Of a stretch of 64,000 bases of DNA, positions 8,334 through 16,072 are shown piece by piece. Source of the DNA: JBARKJ01 sp963698885 (GTDB taxonomy: Bacteria > Nitrospirota > JACRHJ01); NCBI GenBank assembly GCA_963698885.1, contig CAVOSJ010000004.1, positions 1 to 64,000 on the forward strand, read 5' to 3'. The notes under the pieces were generated by a model. It saw nothing but the letters and a program-made list of their open reading frames with translations, had not been told where the DNA came from and did no database searches. Made by a program: the position numbers and the translations under genes. The first letter of the stretch is position 1. Each line of letters opens with the position of its first letter.

Positions 8334-9524
8334 CAGCCCCTCATCTCCTTAAGTTTCTTCGCGAACGCCGGGAGCACTGCGAAAACGTCGCCCACGATGC
8401 CTATATCGGCCACGTTGAATATCGGAGCGTCCGGGTCCTTGTTTATCGCGATTATGAAATCGGAGGACTGCATCCCCGCAAGGTGCTGGATCGCGCCGGA
8501 TATCCCGCAGGCGATATAGAGCTTCGGGCTTACCGTCCGTCCGGTCTGGCCTATCTGGTGCGGGTAGGGCACCCAGCCGGAGTCCACCGCCGCGCGCGTC
8601 GCGCCTACCACTCCTCCAAGCATGTCCGCGATTTCTTTTAAAAGTTCGAAACCCTTGTCGCCCATGCCGCGCCCGCCGGCGACGATTATCTCCGCCTCTG
8701 AAATATTTATCTTGTGCCCGGCTTCCTCTATGGTCTCAAGGAGCTTCGTCATCGTCGTCAAAGGATGGGGCGGAGTTTCCTCTATTATTTCTCCCGTCCT
8801 TGCCGAGTCCGCCGGCAGGCGTTTCATCACGCCGGGACGCACGGTCGACATCTGGGGCCGGTTATCGGGGCATGCGATTGTCGCCATGATATTGCCGCCG
8901 AATGCCGGGCGGGTCTGGAGCAGGATTTTCTTGTCCGCATCTATGCCAAGAGCCGTGCAGTCCGCTGTAAGACCCGTGCGTACGCGGGTCGCGACGATGG
9001 GGACGAATGCGCGGCCTATCGAAGTCGCGCCCGCCAGGACTATTTCCGGCTTGTATTTTTCTATAAGACCGGACAGCGCGTCGGCGTAGGCGTCCTCATG
9101 GAACTCGTTCAACAGCGGGTCTTCTATCAGGTAAACCTTATCCGCGCCAGCTTCTATCAACGACTTTGCGCTCTCACTCATCCCGGCCCCGAAAAGGACA
9201 GCCGAGAGGTCCTCGCCAAGGGAGTCGGCCAGGCGCCGTCCCTCGCCCAGAAGCTCGAACGCCACGGGGATTATTTTATTATTCCTCTGCTCCGCGAATA
9301 CCCAGACTCCTTTATACGCCGAAAGGTCCGCCGGTGGGTTTACTGTTGGCTTCCTCGACCATCTCGATGGCGTAGGAGGGGCAGATGTCCACGCAGGACC
9401 CGCAGAGCGTGCATTTGTCGCCGATGACGGCCTTCTCGTCCTTCATCTCGATTGCCCCGAACGGGCATTCGTTGACGCAGGCTTCGCATCCGACGCAGAG
9501 ATCAACTTTTACTATGATTCCCAT
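8333..9524 (-). CDS. etfA: Electron transfer flavoprotein alpha subunit fused to a 2x[4Fe-4S] ferredoxin domain (frameshifted)
   Basis: The first 70 codons encode a ferredoxin domain with two cluster motifs, CVGCEACVNECP (from Cys10) and CTLCGSCVDICP (from Cys38). A stop then appears. Shifting one base near 9335-9345, at a short A run, continues the protein as NPPADLSAYKGVWVFAEQR and then ELLGEGRRLADSLG, the normal EtfA start. The EtfA region has no credible start codon of its own before GTG 9265, which would cut off the conserved WVFAEQR strand. I therefore read one gene of about 396 residues, as in the ferredoxin-fused EtfA of caffeyl-CoA reductase. EtfA binds FAD and ADP/FAD with EtfB. A separate ferredoxin gene is the alternative. 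Confidence 0.82.
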
Positions 9525-9550
9525 TTAAATGCCTTACCCCTGAAACCTTT

Positions 9551-9590
9551 GTTACCTTTTTGAAAAAGGTAACGCCAAACACTTTTGTGC
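9551..9590 (+). repeat. REP-like element, partial copy (reverse orientation)
   Basis: A near-palindrome, GTTACCTTTTT / AAAAAGGTAAC (9551-9573), is followed by CGCCAAAC and ACTTTTGT. This matches in reverse the second half of the two-hairpin element seen at 32022-32117. It fills the gap between etfB and the ferredoxin-etfA gene. Confidence 0.7.
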
Positions 9591-9600
9591 ATAAATGAAC

Positions 9601-10386
9601 TTATATGATTTTTAATTCCTTCAGCTTTTCGGCAAGCTTCGCCGCCTGCTCCTGGGGCGTGCCCTCTATTTTTTCACGGTTCCCTTTGGGCGGCGGGGAG
9701 AAGACTTTCATCACCTTGGTGGGCGAACCGGCGAGTCCAATTTTATCCGCTTCGGCTCCAAGCGCTTCGGCGCCAAGCGGTTTTATATCCATCGATTTCG
9801 CTTTCATCTTGCCTTTGAGGGACGGCATCCGGGGCGTGTTGATCTCCTTCACCACGGTTATCACCGCGGGGAGGGTCACCTCCACCACTTCGTAGCCGTC
9901 CTCGATCAGCCGCTCCACCTTCATCTTGCCGTCCAAGACCTCCACGACCTTGCGGACGTATGCGACGAACGGCAGTCCCAGGTTCTCGGCAACGCCCGGC
10001 CCGACCTGCGCGGTGTCGCCGTCGATCGCCTGTTTCCCGCAGATGACGAGGTCGAGCGGGCCGAGCTTTTTAAGCCCAAGCCCAAGCGTATAGGAAGTGG
10101 CCCAGGTATCCGCCCCGGCGAAAGCGCGGTCGGAGATAAGCAGGACATCGTCCACCCCCATCGCCGCGACGTGCCTTAAGACATCGCCGGCCTGGGGCGG
10201 CCCCATCGTCACGGCCGTGACCTTACCGCCGTGCTTTTCCTTCAGGCGTATGGCCTCCTCGACGGCGTAACCGTCGAACGGGTTCAGGATGGACGGCACG
10301 CCCTCGCGCACCATCGTGCCGGTGGCCTTGTCTATCTTCACGTCGGAGGCGTCAGGTACCTGTTTTACGCAGACTGCAATATTCAT
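9601..10386 (-). CDS. etfB: Electron transfer flavoprotein beta subunit
   Basis: EtfB forms the flavoprotein that takes electrons from the neighbouring acyl-CoA dehydrogenase. The 261-residue protein starts NIAVCVKQVPDASDVKID and has GADTWATS, CGKQAIDGDTAQVGP and AGSPTKVMKVFSPP. From memory these segments are close to those of EtfB in bifurcating ETFs of Acidaminococcus and Acetobacterium, which also bind NADH through EtfB. That makes an NAD-linked bifurcating type plausible, but it is not proved by sequence alone. It begins 4 bases after the acyl-CoA dehydrogenase stop; a partial REP-like repeat separates it from etfA. Confidence 0.95.
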   Translation of the reverse strand: MNIAVCVKQVPDASDVKIDKATGTMVREGVPSILNPFDGYAVEEAIRLKEKHGGKVTAVTMGPPQAGDVLRHVAAMGVDDVLLISDRAFAGADTWATSYTLGLGLKKLGPLDLVICGKQAIDGDTAQVGPGVAENLGLPFVAYVRKVVEVLDGKMKVERLIEDGYEVVEVTLPAVITVVKEINTPRMPSLKGKMKAKSMDIKPLGAEALGAEADKIGLAGSPTKVMKVFSPPPKGNREKIEGTPQEQAAKLAEKLKELKII

Positions 10387-10390
10387 TTTT

Positions 10391-11551
10391 TTATTTCTTT
10401 TTAGTCGCGGCTTCTTTAATTATGGCCGTACCGATAACGTTCCTCTGTATCTGGTTCGTGCCTTCGTATATCTGGAGGATCTTCGCGTCGCGCATCATCT
10501 TCTCGACGGGGTATTCGCGCATGTAGCCGTAGCCGCCCATTATCTGGACCGCGTCAACCGTCACCTTCATCGCGACGTCGGATGCGAAAAGCTTTGCCAT
10601 CGCGGAAGCCTTGGATACGTCTTTCGGGTCCGAGTCCACAAATCTCGCGACGGCATATACCAGCGCCCTCGCGGCCTCCGTCTGCGTGTCCATGTCAGCC
10701 AGCATGTGCTGTATGGCCTGGAAGGATATGATTGGCTGGTCGAACTGCCGCCTCTCCCTCGCATAATCCACGCACTCGTCTATCGCGCCCTGGGCCAGGC
10801 CTACCGCCTGCGCGCCGATACCGGGGCGGGACTTATCCAGGGTCTTCATCGCGGCCAGGAAGCCCATGCCCTCTTTTGAGAGCAGGTTCTCCTTGGGTAT
10901 CCGGCAGTTCTCGAACACAAGCTCGCGGGTCGCGGAAGCGCGGATGCCCATCTTCTTCTCTTTCTTGCCGAACGAGAAGCCGGGCGTGCCCTTTTCCACG
11001 ACGAACGCTGATGCGCCCCGGCTGCCCTTAGCGGGGTTTGTCATGGCGATGACTGTATAAATCTCCGCCTCGCCGCCGTTGGTTATCCACTGCTTCGTCC
11101 CGTTCAGCACGTACTCGTTTCCGTCCAGCACGGCGGTCGTGCGAGTCCCTCCGGCATCCGAGCCTGCGCCGGCCTCTGTAAGGCCGAAGGCCGCGAGCTT
11201 CTCGCCGGACGCTATCTGGGGCAGGTACTTCTTTTTCTGCTCTTCGGACCCGAACAGCAGTATGGGATAAGCGCCAAGGCCGCTGGCCGCGAAGCTGACC
11301 GAGACGCCTATGCAGGCGCGGGACAACTCTTCCACCGCAATGCAGTTCTCGAACGCCCCGCCGCCCAAACCGCCGTACTCCTCCGGGATATACACGCCGA
11401 ACAGGTCCGACTGGGCCAGCACCTTCATTATCTCCCAGGGAAATTCTTCTTTCTCGTCCAGCTCCGCCCTTACGGGCTTCACCTTTTCCCGTGCTATCTG
11501 CCGGGCGAGATTTTGTATTTCCTGCTGTGTCTCAGTTAAGAAATAATCCAA
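10391..11551 (-). CDS. Acyl-CoA dehydrogenase, short-chain/CarC-like
   Basis: This flavoenzyme introduces or reduces an alpha-beta double bond in an acyl-CoA and passes or takes electrons through EtfAB. The 386-residue protein has the FAD-contact region AAFGLTEAGAGSDAGG, WITNGGEAEIY, the dimer-contact region RRQFDQPIISFQ, and the catalytic base in LQIYEGTNQIQRNVIG near residue 366, the position used by short-chain and butyryl-CoA dehydrogenases. The start is TTG at 11551 behind AAGGAGGTC. The order dehydrogenase-etfB-(ferredoxin)etfA is that of caffeyl-CoA reductase carCDE. Its acyl substrate cannot be told from sequence. Confidence 0.94.
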   Translation of the reverse strand: MDYFLTETQQEIQNLARQIAREKVKPVRAELDEKEEFPWEIMKVLAQSDLFGVYIPEEYGGLGGGAFENCIAVEELSRACIGVSVSFAASGLGAYPILLFGSEEQKKKYLPQIASGEKLAAFGLTEAGAGSDAGGTRTTAVLDGNEYVLNGTKQWITNGGEAEIYTVIAMTNPAKGSRGASAFVVEKGTPGFSFGKKEKKMGIRASATRELVFENCRIPKENLLSKEGMGFLAAMKTLDKSRPGIGAQAVGLAQGAIDECVDYARERRQFDQPIISFQAIQHMLADMDTQTEAARALVYAVARFVDSDPKDVSKASAMAKLFASDVAMKVTVDAVQIMGGYGYMREYPVEKMMRDAKILQIYEGTNQIQRNVIGTAIIKEAATKKK

Positions 11552-11571
11552 ACAAGACCTCCTTAAAATTC

Positions 11572-11704
11572 GTTACTTTTCTTTCACGTGAAAGAAAAGT
11601 AACCAAAAGAAAGCGTGACAGTAAAAACAGTTTAAAAGTTTTTGGCGGACCGTAATACACTCGTTAAGCGGTGGGTGACCCTCCTTTTTCCAAAAAGGTA
11701 ACGA
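11572..11704 (+). repeat. REP-like two-hairpin element, copy A
   Basis: A perfect palindrome with arms GTTACTTTTCTTTCAC (11572-11603) is followed by CAAAAGAAAGC, a variable stretch, AAAGTTTTTGGCG, and a degraded second palindrome ending CCAAAAAGGTAACG (to 11703). It has the same order and orientation as the copy at 32022-32117. It fills the gap between fabH and the acyl-CoA dehydrogenase gene. Confidence 0.75.
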
Positions 11705-11707
11705 AGT

Positions 11708-12688
11708 CTACCATTTAATCAACGCCGACGCCCAGGACAGCCCGCCGCCGAAGGCTTCGAGTATAACGTTCTTTCCGGGGCCGATGCGGCCGTCTCTGAC
11801 CGCTTCGTCGAGCGCGATAGGGATGGACGCAGCGGAGGTGTTGCCGTACCTGTCGAGCGTCACCACGACCTTATCCATCGGTATGCCAAGGCGTTTCGCC
11901 GTCGCCTGTATTATCCTGAGGTTCGCCTGGTGCGGCACCACCATGTCGATATCGGACGCCTTCAGCCCGTTGCATTTGAGCGCCTCGTTCACGACATCCT
12001 CCAGGGCGCGGACGGCTATCTTGAAAGTCTCGTTGCCGCGCATCTTGATGAAGTGCATCCTCGATTCGACGCTGTGGAGGGTTGCGGGATGGAGCGACCC
12101 GCCGCCGGGGATGAACAAGAGGTCTCCCTGCTTTCCGTTGGTGTGCAGGTGGGTGGAATAAATGCCGCGCCCGTCCTCCGAGGGTCCGATTATCGCGGCG
12201 CCCGCGCCGTCGCCGAAAAGGACGCAGGTGTTCCTGTCCGTCCAGTCGGTTATCTTTGAAAGCGTCTCCGTCCCGACGACCAGCGCGTTTTTATATGCGC
12301 CGGTCTTTATGAAATTATCCGCCGTGGCAAGCGCGAAGATGAAGCCCGAGCAAGCTGCCGATATGTCGAATGCGATGGCGTTTTTTGCACCCAGCTTCGC
12401 CTGGAGGATGCAGGCGGTGGCGGGGAAGAGCATGTCCGGCGTTACCGTGGCGACGATTATCAGGTCTAACTGGGAGGCCTTTAGACCCGCCATCTTAAGC
12501 GCCCGCTTCGCCGCCTCGAATGCGAGGTCCGAGGAGGCGACGTCCTTGTCCGCTATCCTTCTCTCGCGGATGCCGGTCCTCTCTACAATCCAGTCGTCGT
12601 CGGTATCGACCATCTTCTCCAGGTCGTGGTTGGTAAGCACCATTTCAGGCGCGAACGACCCGGTACCCAGGATCTTGGACCTTATCAT
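11708..12688 (-). CDS. fabH: 3-oxoacyl-[acyl-carrier-protein] synthase III
   Basis: FabH starts fatty acid synthesis by condensing acetyl-CoA or another short acyl-CoA with malonyl-ACP. The 326-residue protein has WIVERTGIRERR, the catalytic Cys113 in DISAACSGFIFAL, the catalytic His in VVPHQANLRI and the catalytic Asn in DRYGNTSAASIP. Its start overlaps the plsX stop by 4 bases, the usual plsX-fabH coupling. Normally fabD follows directly; here an acyl-CoA dehydrogenase and etf genes come between. Confidence 0.98.
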   Translation of the reverse strand: MIRSKILGTGSFAPEMVLTNHDLEKMVDTDDDWIVERTGIRERRIADKDVASSDLAFEAAKRALKMAGLKASQLDLIIVATVTPDMLFPATACILQAKLGAKNAIAFDISAACSGFIFALATADNFIKTGAYKNALVVGTETLSKITDWTDRNTCVLFGDGAGAAIIGPSEDGRGIYSTHLHTNGKQGDLLFIPGGGSLHPATLHSVESRMHFIKMRGNETFKIAVRALEDVVNEALKCNGLKASDIDMVVPHQANLRIIQATAKRLGIPMDKVVVTLDRYGNTSAASIPIALDEAVRDGRIGPGKNVILEAFGGGLSWASALIKW

Positions 12689-13725
12689 TTATATATGCCT
12701 TCTTTTTCGTGGGCGGCGGCGGGAGGCAGTCCGGCGACCATCAGTTCGATGTCCTCCTGGATGTGCCGGTTCACCTGCTTCGCGTGGAAGTCCCGTGCGG
12801 CCTTTATAGCGTTTTTTATGGCCTTGGGAGTGGAATGGCCGTGGCTTATTATGCAGATCCCGTTGATGCCCAAAAGCGGAGCGCCTCCATACTCGGAATA
12901 ATCTATCTTCTTCTTGAAGTTCCTGAACGCTCCCCGGAGCAGCATATACCCTACCTGGCCGCCTATCGCTTCTTCTATCTCGTGCCTGAGGAGCGCGTTC
13001 ATCGCCTCGGCCAGGCCTTCGCTTATCTTCAGGGCCACGTTCCCGATAAAGCCGTCGCAGACGACTATGTCCGTCCTGCCGTTGAAGATGTCCCTGCCTT
13101 CGATGTTGCCTATGAAGTTCAACCCGCTGTCTTTAAGCAGCTTGAACGTCTCCTTCGTCAGCTCGTTGCCCTTGGTGTCCTCCTCGCCGATCGACAGAAG
13201 GCCCACCTTCGGCTTCGTCACGCCCAGCACCTTGCGGGAGAACACGTCCCCCATCACGGCGAACTGGTGGAGGTGGACGGCCTTGCAGTCCACGTTAGCG
13301 CCCACGTCAATGACCAGCGAGAAGCCGTTTATGTTCGGGAGCCTCGCCGCTATCGCCGGGCGCTCCACGCCTTTCATGGTGCCGAGGACGAAAAGGGCGG
13401 AAGCCATCGCCGCGCCGGAGTTACCCGCGCTGACGACCGCGACCGCCTCGCCCGCCTTGACCAACTCGGCGGCAACCCTTATCGAAGAGTCTTTCTTCTT
13501 GCGGAGCACAACGGTGGCCGGGTCCCGCATTTCCACTGTCTGCGAGGTGTGGCGGACCTGGATGTCGAGCCCGGAGGCGTCACAGAGCTCAAGCTCGCGG
13601 TTCACCTTAGCCTGGTCGCCGACCAGTATAATGCCGACCCCCAGCTCGCGCGCCGCCTCCACTGCGCCTTTTACGGCTGCCTCTGGGGCGAAATCACCCC
13701 CCATGGCATCTACGGCTATCCTCAT
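12685..13725 (-). CDS. plsX: Phosphate acyltransferase PlsX
   Basis: PlsX converts acyl-ACP to acyl-phosphate, the acyl donor for PlsY in phospholipid synthesis. The 346-residue protein begins RIAVDAMGGDFAPEAAVKGA and has VVSAGNSGAAMASALFVLG, RPAIAARLPN, GANVDCKA and DGFIGNVALKISEGLAEA, all characteristic of PlsX. It lies 11 bases after rpmF in the conserved yceD-rpmF-plsX-fabH order and overlaps fabH by 4 bases. Confidence 0.98.
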   Translation of the reverse strand: MRIAVDAMGGDFAPEAAVKGAVEAARELGVGIILVGDQAKVNRELELCDASGLDIQVRHTSQTVEMRDPATVVLRKKKDSSIRVAAELVKAGEAVAVVSAGNSGAAMASALFVLGTMKGVERPAIAARLPNINGFSLVIDVGANVDCKAVHLHQFAVMGDVFSRKVLGVTKPKVGLLSIGEEDTKGNELTKETFKLLKDSGLNFIGNIEGRDIFNGRTDIVVCDGFIGNVALKISEGLAEAMNALLRHEIEEAIGGQVGYMLLRGAFRNFKKKIDYSEYGGAPLLGINGICIISHGHSTPKAIKNAIKAARDFHAKQVNRHIQEDIELMVAGLPPAAAHEKEGIYK

Positions 13726-13736
13726 GCGGTCCAGCG

Positions 13737-13919
13737 TCAGATCTCTTCGATTTTAACGACCTCGCGGCCCTTGTAAGTACCGCAGCTCATGCATACGCGG
13801 TGGGGCAGCTTCGGTTCGTGGCACTGCGGACAGACCCCGACGTTCGCGGGATGAAGAATCTTGTGAGTCCTCCTCTTGCCTGTCCTGGCTTTGGAGGTTT
13901 TATTAGTTGGGTTTGCCAT
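13737..13919 (-). CDS. rpmF: 50S ribosomal protein L32
   Basis: The 60-residue basic protein begins ANPTNKTSKARTGKRRTH and carries two CxxC pairs, CPQCHEPK and CMSCGTYKG, so it is the zinc-binding form of L32. It sits between yceD and plsX. The start is the first ATG, after a short gap of about 20 bases from yceD. Confidence 0.97.
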   Translation of the reverse strand: MANPTNKTSKARTGKRRTHKILHPANVGVCPQCHEPKLPHRVCMSCGTYKGREVVKIEEI

Positions 13920-13938
13920 CTACAGCTTCTCCTTTTTT

Positions 13939-14457
13939 CTACTTTTCCAGAAGGTCTTTCAAACCCGACAGGCCCGGATGTCCCGTCGGCGGTTCGCACT
14001 CGCACTGCGCTAAGTTCAGGTCCTGGCCGCAGTACTGGCAGAGCCCCCGGCAGTCTTCCACGCATAGCGGCTTCATCGGGACCTGCAGGAGGACCTGTTC
14101 GCGCAGGAAGTCCTTAAAGTCGATTACACCGTTTTTATAAAACTCCACTTCGAGGTCGCCCGCCTGGAGTTCTCTCTCCTCCTCGCGGGACAGGGACTCC
14201 GCCGGGACCATGTCCAGTTTGAACTGGGCCGTCAGGTGGACCTCGAAAGGCTTTCCGCACCTGGAGCAGGCAAGCTCGGCATCCGCCTCCATGCCCCCGG
14301 TAAGGTAAACCGTCGTCTCGATCTTCTTCAGCGAAAAAACCGCTGTGACCCGCGAGGAGACTCTTACCTCTTCGCCAAGGCCTTCGAAATCCGCGGCTTC
14401 GTAGGTCAGGTCGAGCTTCAGACCCTCCTCGGGGATGTCAGCTACTTTTATTTCCAT
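13939..14457 (-). CDS. YceD/DUF177 family protein
   Basis: DUF177 proteins are encoded next to rpmF in most bacteria and have been linked to 23S rRNA and large-subunit maturation. I chose ATG 14457 (MEIKVADIPEEGLKL), preceded by GGGAGAGGG, over an upstream in-frame ATG at 14490 that has no ribosome binding site and an unlikely N-terminus. The 172-residue product has a zinc-like pair CSRCGKPF in the middle and a second cluster CVEDCRGLCQYCGQDLN near the C-terminus, the family layout. A consensus promoter lies about 100 bases upstream. Confidence 0.88.
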   Translation of the reverse strand: MEIKVADIPEEGLKLDLTYEAADFEGLGEEVRVSSRVTAVFSLKKIETTVYLTGGMEADAELACSRCGKPFEVHLTAQFKLDMVPAESLSREEERELQAGDLEVEFYKNGVIDFKDFLREQVLLQVPMKPLCVEDCRGLCQYCGQDLNLAQCECEPPTGHPGLSGLKDLLEK

Positions 14458-14554
14458 GACCCTCTCCCGAAAAAGGGCGCAAAAAAACACCTATCCTTCC
14501 CAAGGGGCCAACGCCTTCTGGGGAAGTGGCATAAAGAGCTAAAAAAACAGAAGG

Positions 14555-14583
14555 ATTATACAAGCAGGCCATCAGGTTGTCAA
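14555..14583 (-). promoter_or_regulatory. Perfect consensus promoter for yceD-rpmF-plsX-fabH
   Basis: On the minus strand TTGACA (14578-14583), a 17-base spacer and TATAAT (14555-14560) match the sigma-70 consensus at every position. The transcript would have a leader of about 90 bases before the yceD ATG. The leader contains an inverted repeat built on CTTCCC and GGGAAG (about 14496-14528) that could fold and may be regulatory; I cannot assign it to a known class. Confidence 0.8.
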
Positions 14584-14593
14584 GCGAAATTAG

Positions 14594-15379
14594 TCAATAC
14601 GCCAGCTTGCCATACCAGTTTAGAAAGGCCGGCCCGCAGAAAATTGCCACCATCGCCCCGGCTACCAGGAACGGACCGAAAGGTATAGGCGTTTTCCTTT
14701 TCATTCCCTTGAACACCATAAGCCCGATGCCGACGACGGCGCCAAGCAGCGAACCCACGAAAATCGTCAGGAGGACCGCCTTCCATCCCAGGAAGGCCCC
14801 GATCATCGCGATGAGCTTTATGTCGCCTCCACCCATCCCTCCGCGGCTGACGACGGCTATTATATAGAATATCCCCCCGCCCACCACCATGCCGATAAGG
14901 GAGTTTATAAAACCCGTATGCCAGGGGATAGCGGGGTTCCTGAGTACCAGCGGCCCCAGGATAAGCCCCAGGACGATTCCCGGAAGGGTTATCCCGTCCG
15001 GTATTATCTGGTGGTCCAGGTCTATGAATGTCACGACAATAAAAGCTGACATAAGGACCATTATCAAAAAGCTGGCCGGATGTAACCCGAAGCGGTAAAG
15101 CGCCGCAACGTAGAGCAGCGCGTTTAAAAGTTCTATCAGGGGATATCTGGGTGAAATCCCGGCGCCGCAGTATGCGCATCTCCCGCGCAGGAGCATGTAG
15201 CTCAGGACGGGGATGTTGTGCCAGGGCTTTATTTTATTGCCGCAGTTCGGGCAGGCGGACGGCGGGGATACAATCGATTTTCCCTTCGGTATCCGGTAGA
15301 TGCAGACGTTCAGGAAGCTCCCGACGACGAGCCCAAGTAAAAAAACCTCGATATAGACGAAATAGATGAAAAGTTCCAC
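14594..15379 (-). CDS. pilD: Prepilin peptidase (type IV pilus/type II secretion)
   Basis: This inner-membrane aspartyl protease cleaves and N-methylates type IV prepilins and pseudopilins. The 261-residue protein has the N-terminal GSFLNVCIYRIP, two zinc CxxC pairs CPNCGNK and CAYCGAG that mark the methylating bifunctional form, and the catalytic aspartates in TFIDLDHQIIPD and GGGDIKLIAMIGAFLG. Several hydrophobic helices follow. The start is GTG directly abutting the stop of the upstream gene (TAAGTG), so the two are coupled. No pilin genes are in the window. Confidence 0.95.
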   Translation of the reverse strand: MELFIYFVYIEVFLLGLVVGSFLNVCIYRIPKGKSIVSPPSACPNCGNKIKPWHNIPVLSYMLLRGRCAYCGAGISPRYPLIELLNALLYVAALYRFGLHPASFLIMVLMSAFIVVTFIDLDHQIIPDGITLPGIVLGLILGPLVLRNPAIPWHTGFINSLIGMVVGGGIFYIIAVVSRGGMGGGDIKLIAMIGAFLGWKAVLLTIFVGSLLGAVVGIGLMVFKGMKRKTPIPFGPFLVAGAMVAIFCGPAFLNWYGKLAY

Positions 15380-15706
15380 TTAAGCTTCCTCTTCCCCAAG
15401 CGATATCTTCTGGACCTTCAGTTTAATTGAGGCGATCTCTTCACGGATCCCGGTTATCTCAGTTAACGCCTGCAGCACGTCCTGGTCCTTCATCACGCCG
15501 GGGCTTTTTTGCTCCCAGAGGAAATAGACGCGCTCGCCGAGCTTCTTGTACGCCTTCTCCTCTTTTATCTCAAGGCTCCCCTTGTCGATAAGGAGCCTCG
15601 CCACCGCGGCCTCGATGCGCGTCCTCTCCGAGATGACCTTCGATACCCTCATCACCTTCTCAATCCCGCCGTCCATGCTTTTCTTAACACGGTCCCAGAG
15701 TACCAT
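15380..15706 (-). CDS. Conserved-looking small protein of unknown function
   Basis: This 108-residue soluble, charged protein is predicted to be helical. It begins VLWDRVKKSMDGGIEKVM and has heptad-like stretches EIKEEKAYKKLGERVYFLW and TGIREEIASIKLKVQKI that could form a coiled coil. It stops exactly where pilD starts, which argues for joint expression. I do not recognise a family, and link to pili is inference from position only. Confidence 0.6.
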   Translation of the reverse strand: MVLWDRVKKSMDGGIEKVMRVSKVISERTRIEAAVARLLIDKGSLEIKEEKAYKKLGERVYFLWEQKSPGVMKDQDVLQALTEITGIREEIASIKLKVQKISLGEEEA

Positions 15707-15836
15707 GATAATTACCTCAACTGAGTTTTAATAAGGCTACTGCCTACTTTATAATTTTAAAGAATATATCCTCGTTATTGCTTCCGAGTATAATGATTGT
15801 CGCATTGCAATGAATTCTGACAAAAATTGTTCTGCT

Positions 15837-16064
15837 CTAGTTGCACCTACAAAGTCCTATGCTATAATATCTTACGAGGGGATATTGACTATAAAATTTT
15901 TTTAATTTTTCGGCGTCATCAGCAGGGCGAGCAAATACATATATGCCAACCAATAAAATTAAGGTGAAAATTACATTTTTCTCAACCATAGCAGGGCGAG
16001 CAACTATGTATCCGATTAATAAAATTACAATAATTAAAATATAAATAGCATTTTTCTTGACCAT
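15837..16064 (-). CDS. Small two-helix membrane protein with internal duplication
   Basis: The 75-residue product consists of two similar units, MVKKNAIYILIIVILLIGY...ARPA and MVEKNVIFTLILLVGIYVFARPA. Each is one hydrophobic helix, followed by a short polar tail. The DNA of the two units is also repeated, so this is a recent tandem duplication. The region is much AT-richer than its neighbours. The ATG is 8 bases past the recG stop and behind AGAGGAA, which supports translation, but the gene could be spurious. About 130 bases on its 3' side up to the next gene contain nothing I can name. Confidence 0.45.
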   Translation of the reverse strand: MVKKNAIYILIIVILLIGYIVARPAMVEKNVIFTLILLVGIYVFARPADDAEKLKKFYSQYPLVRYYSIGLCRCN

Positions 16065-16072
16065 GAATTCCT

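Noticed and set aside
9312..9524. Stand-alone ferredoxin gene
   Set aside because: The EtfA-like reading continues directly in a neighbouring frame (NPPADLSAYKGVWVFAEQR) with no start codon of its own, so a fused gene with one frameshift fits better.
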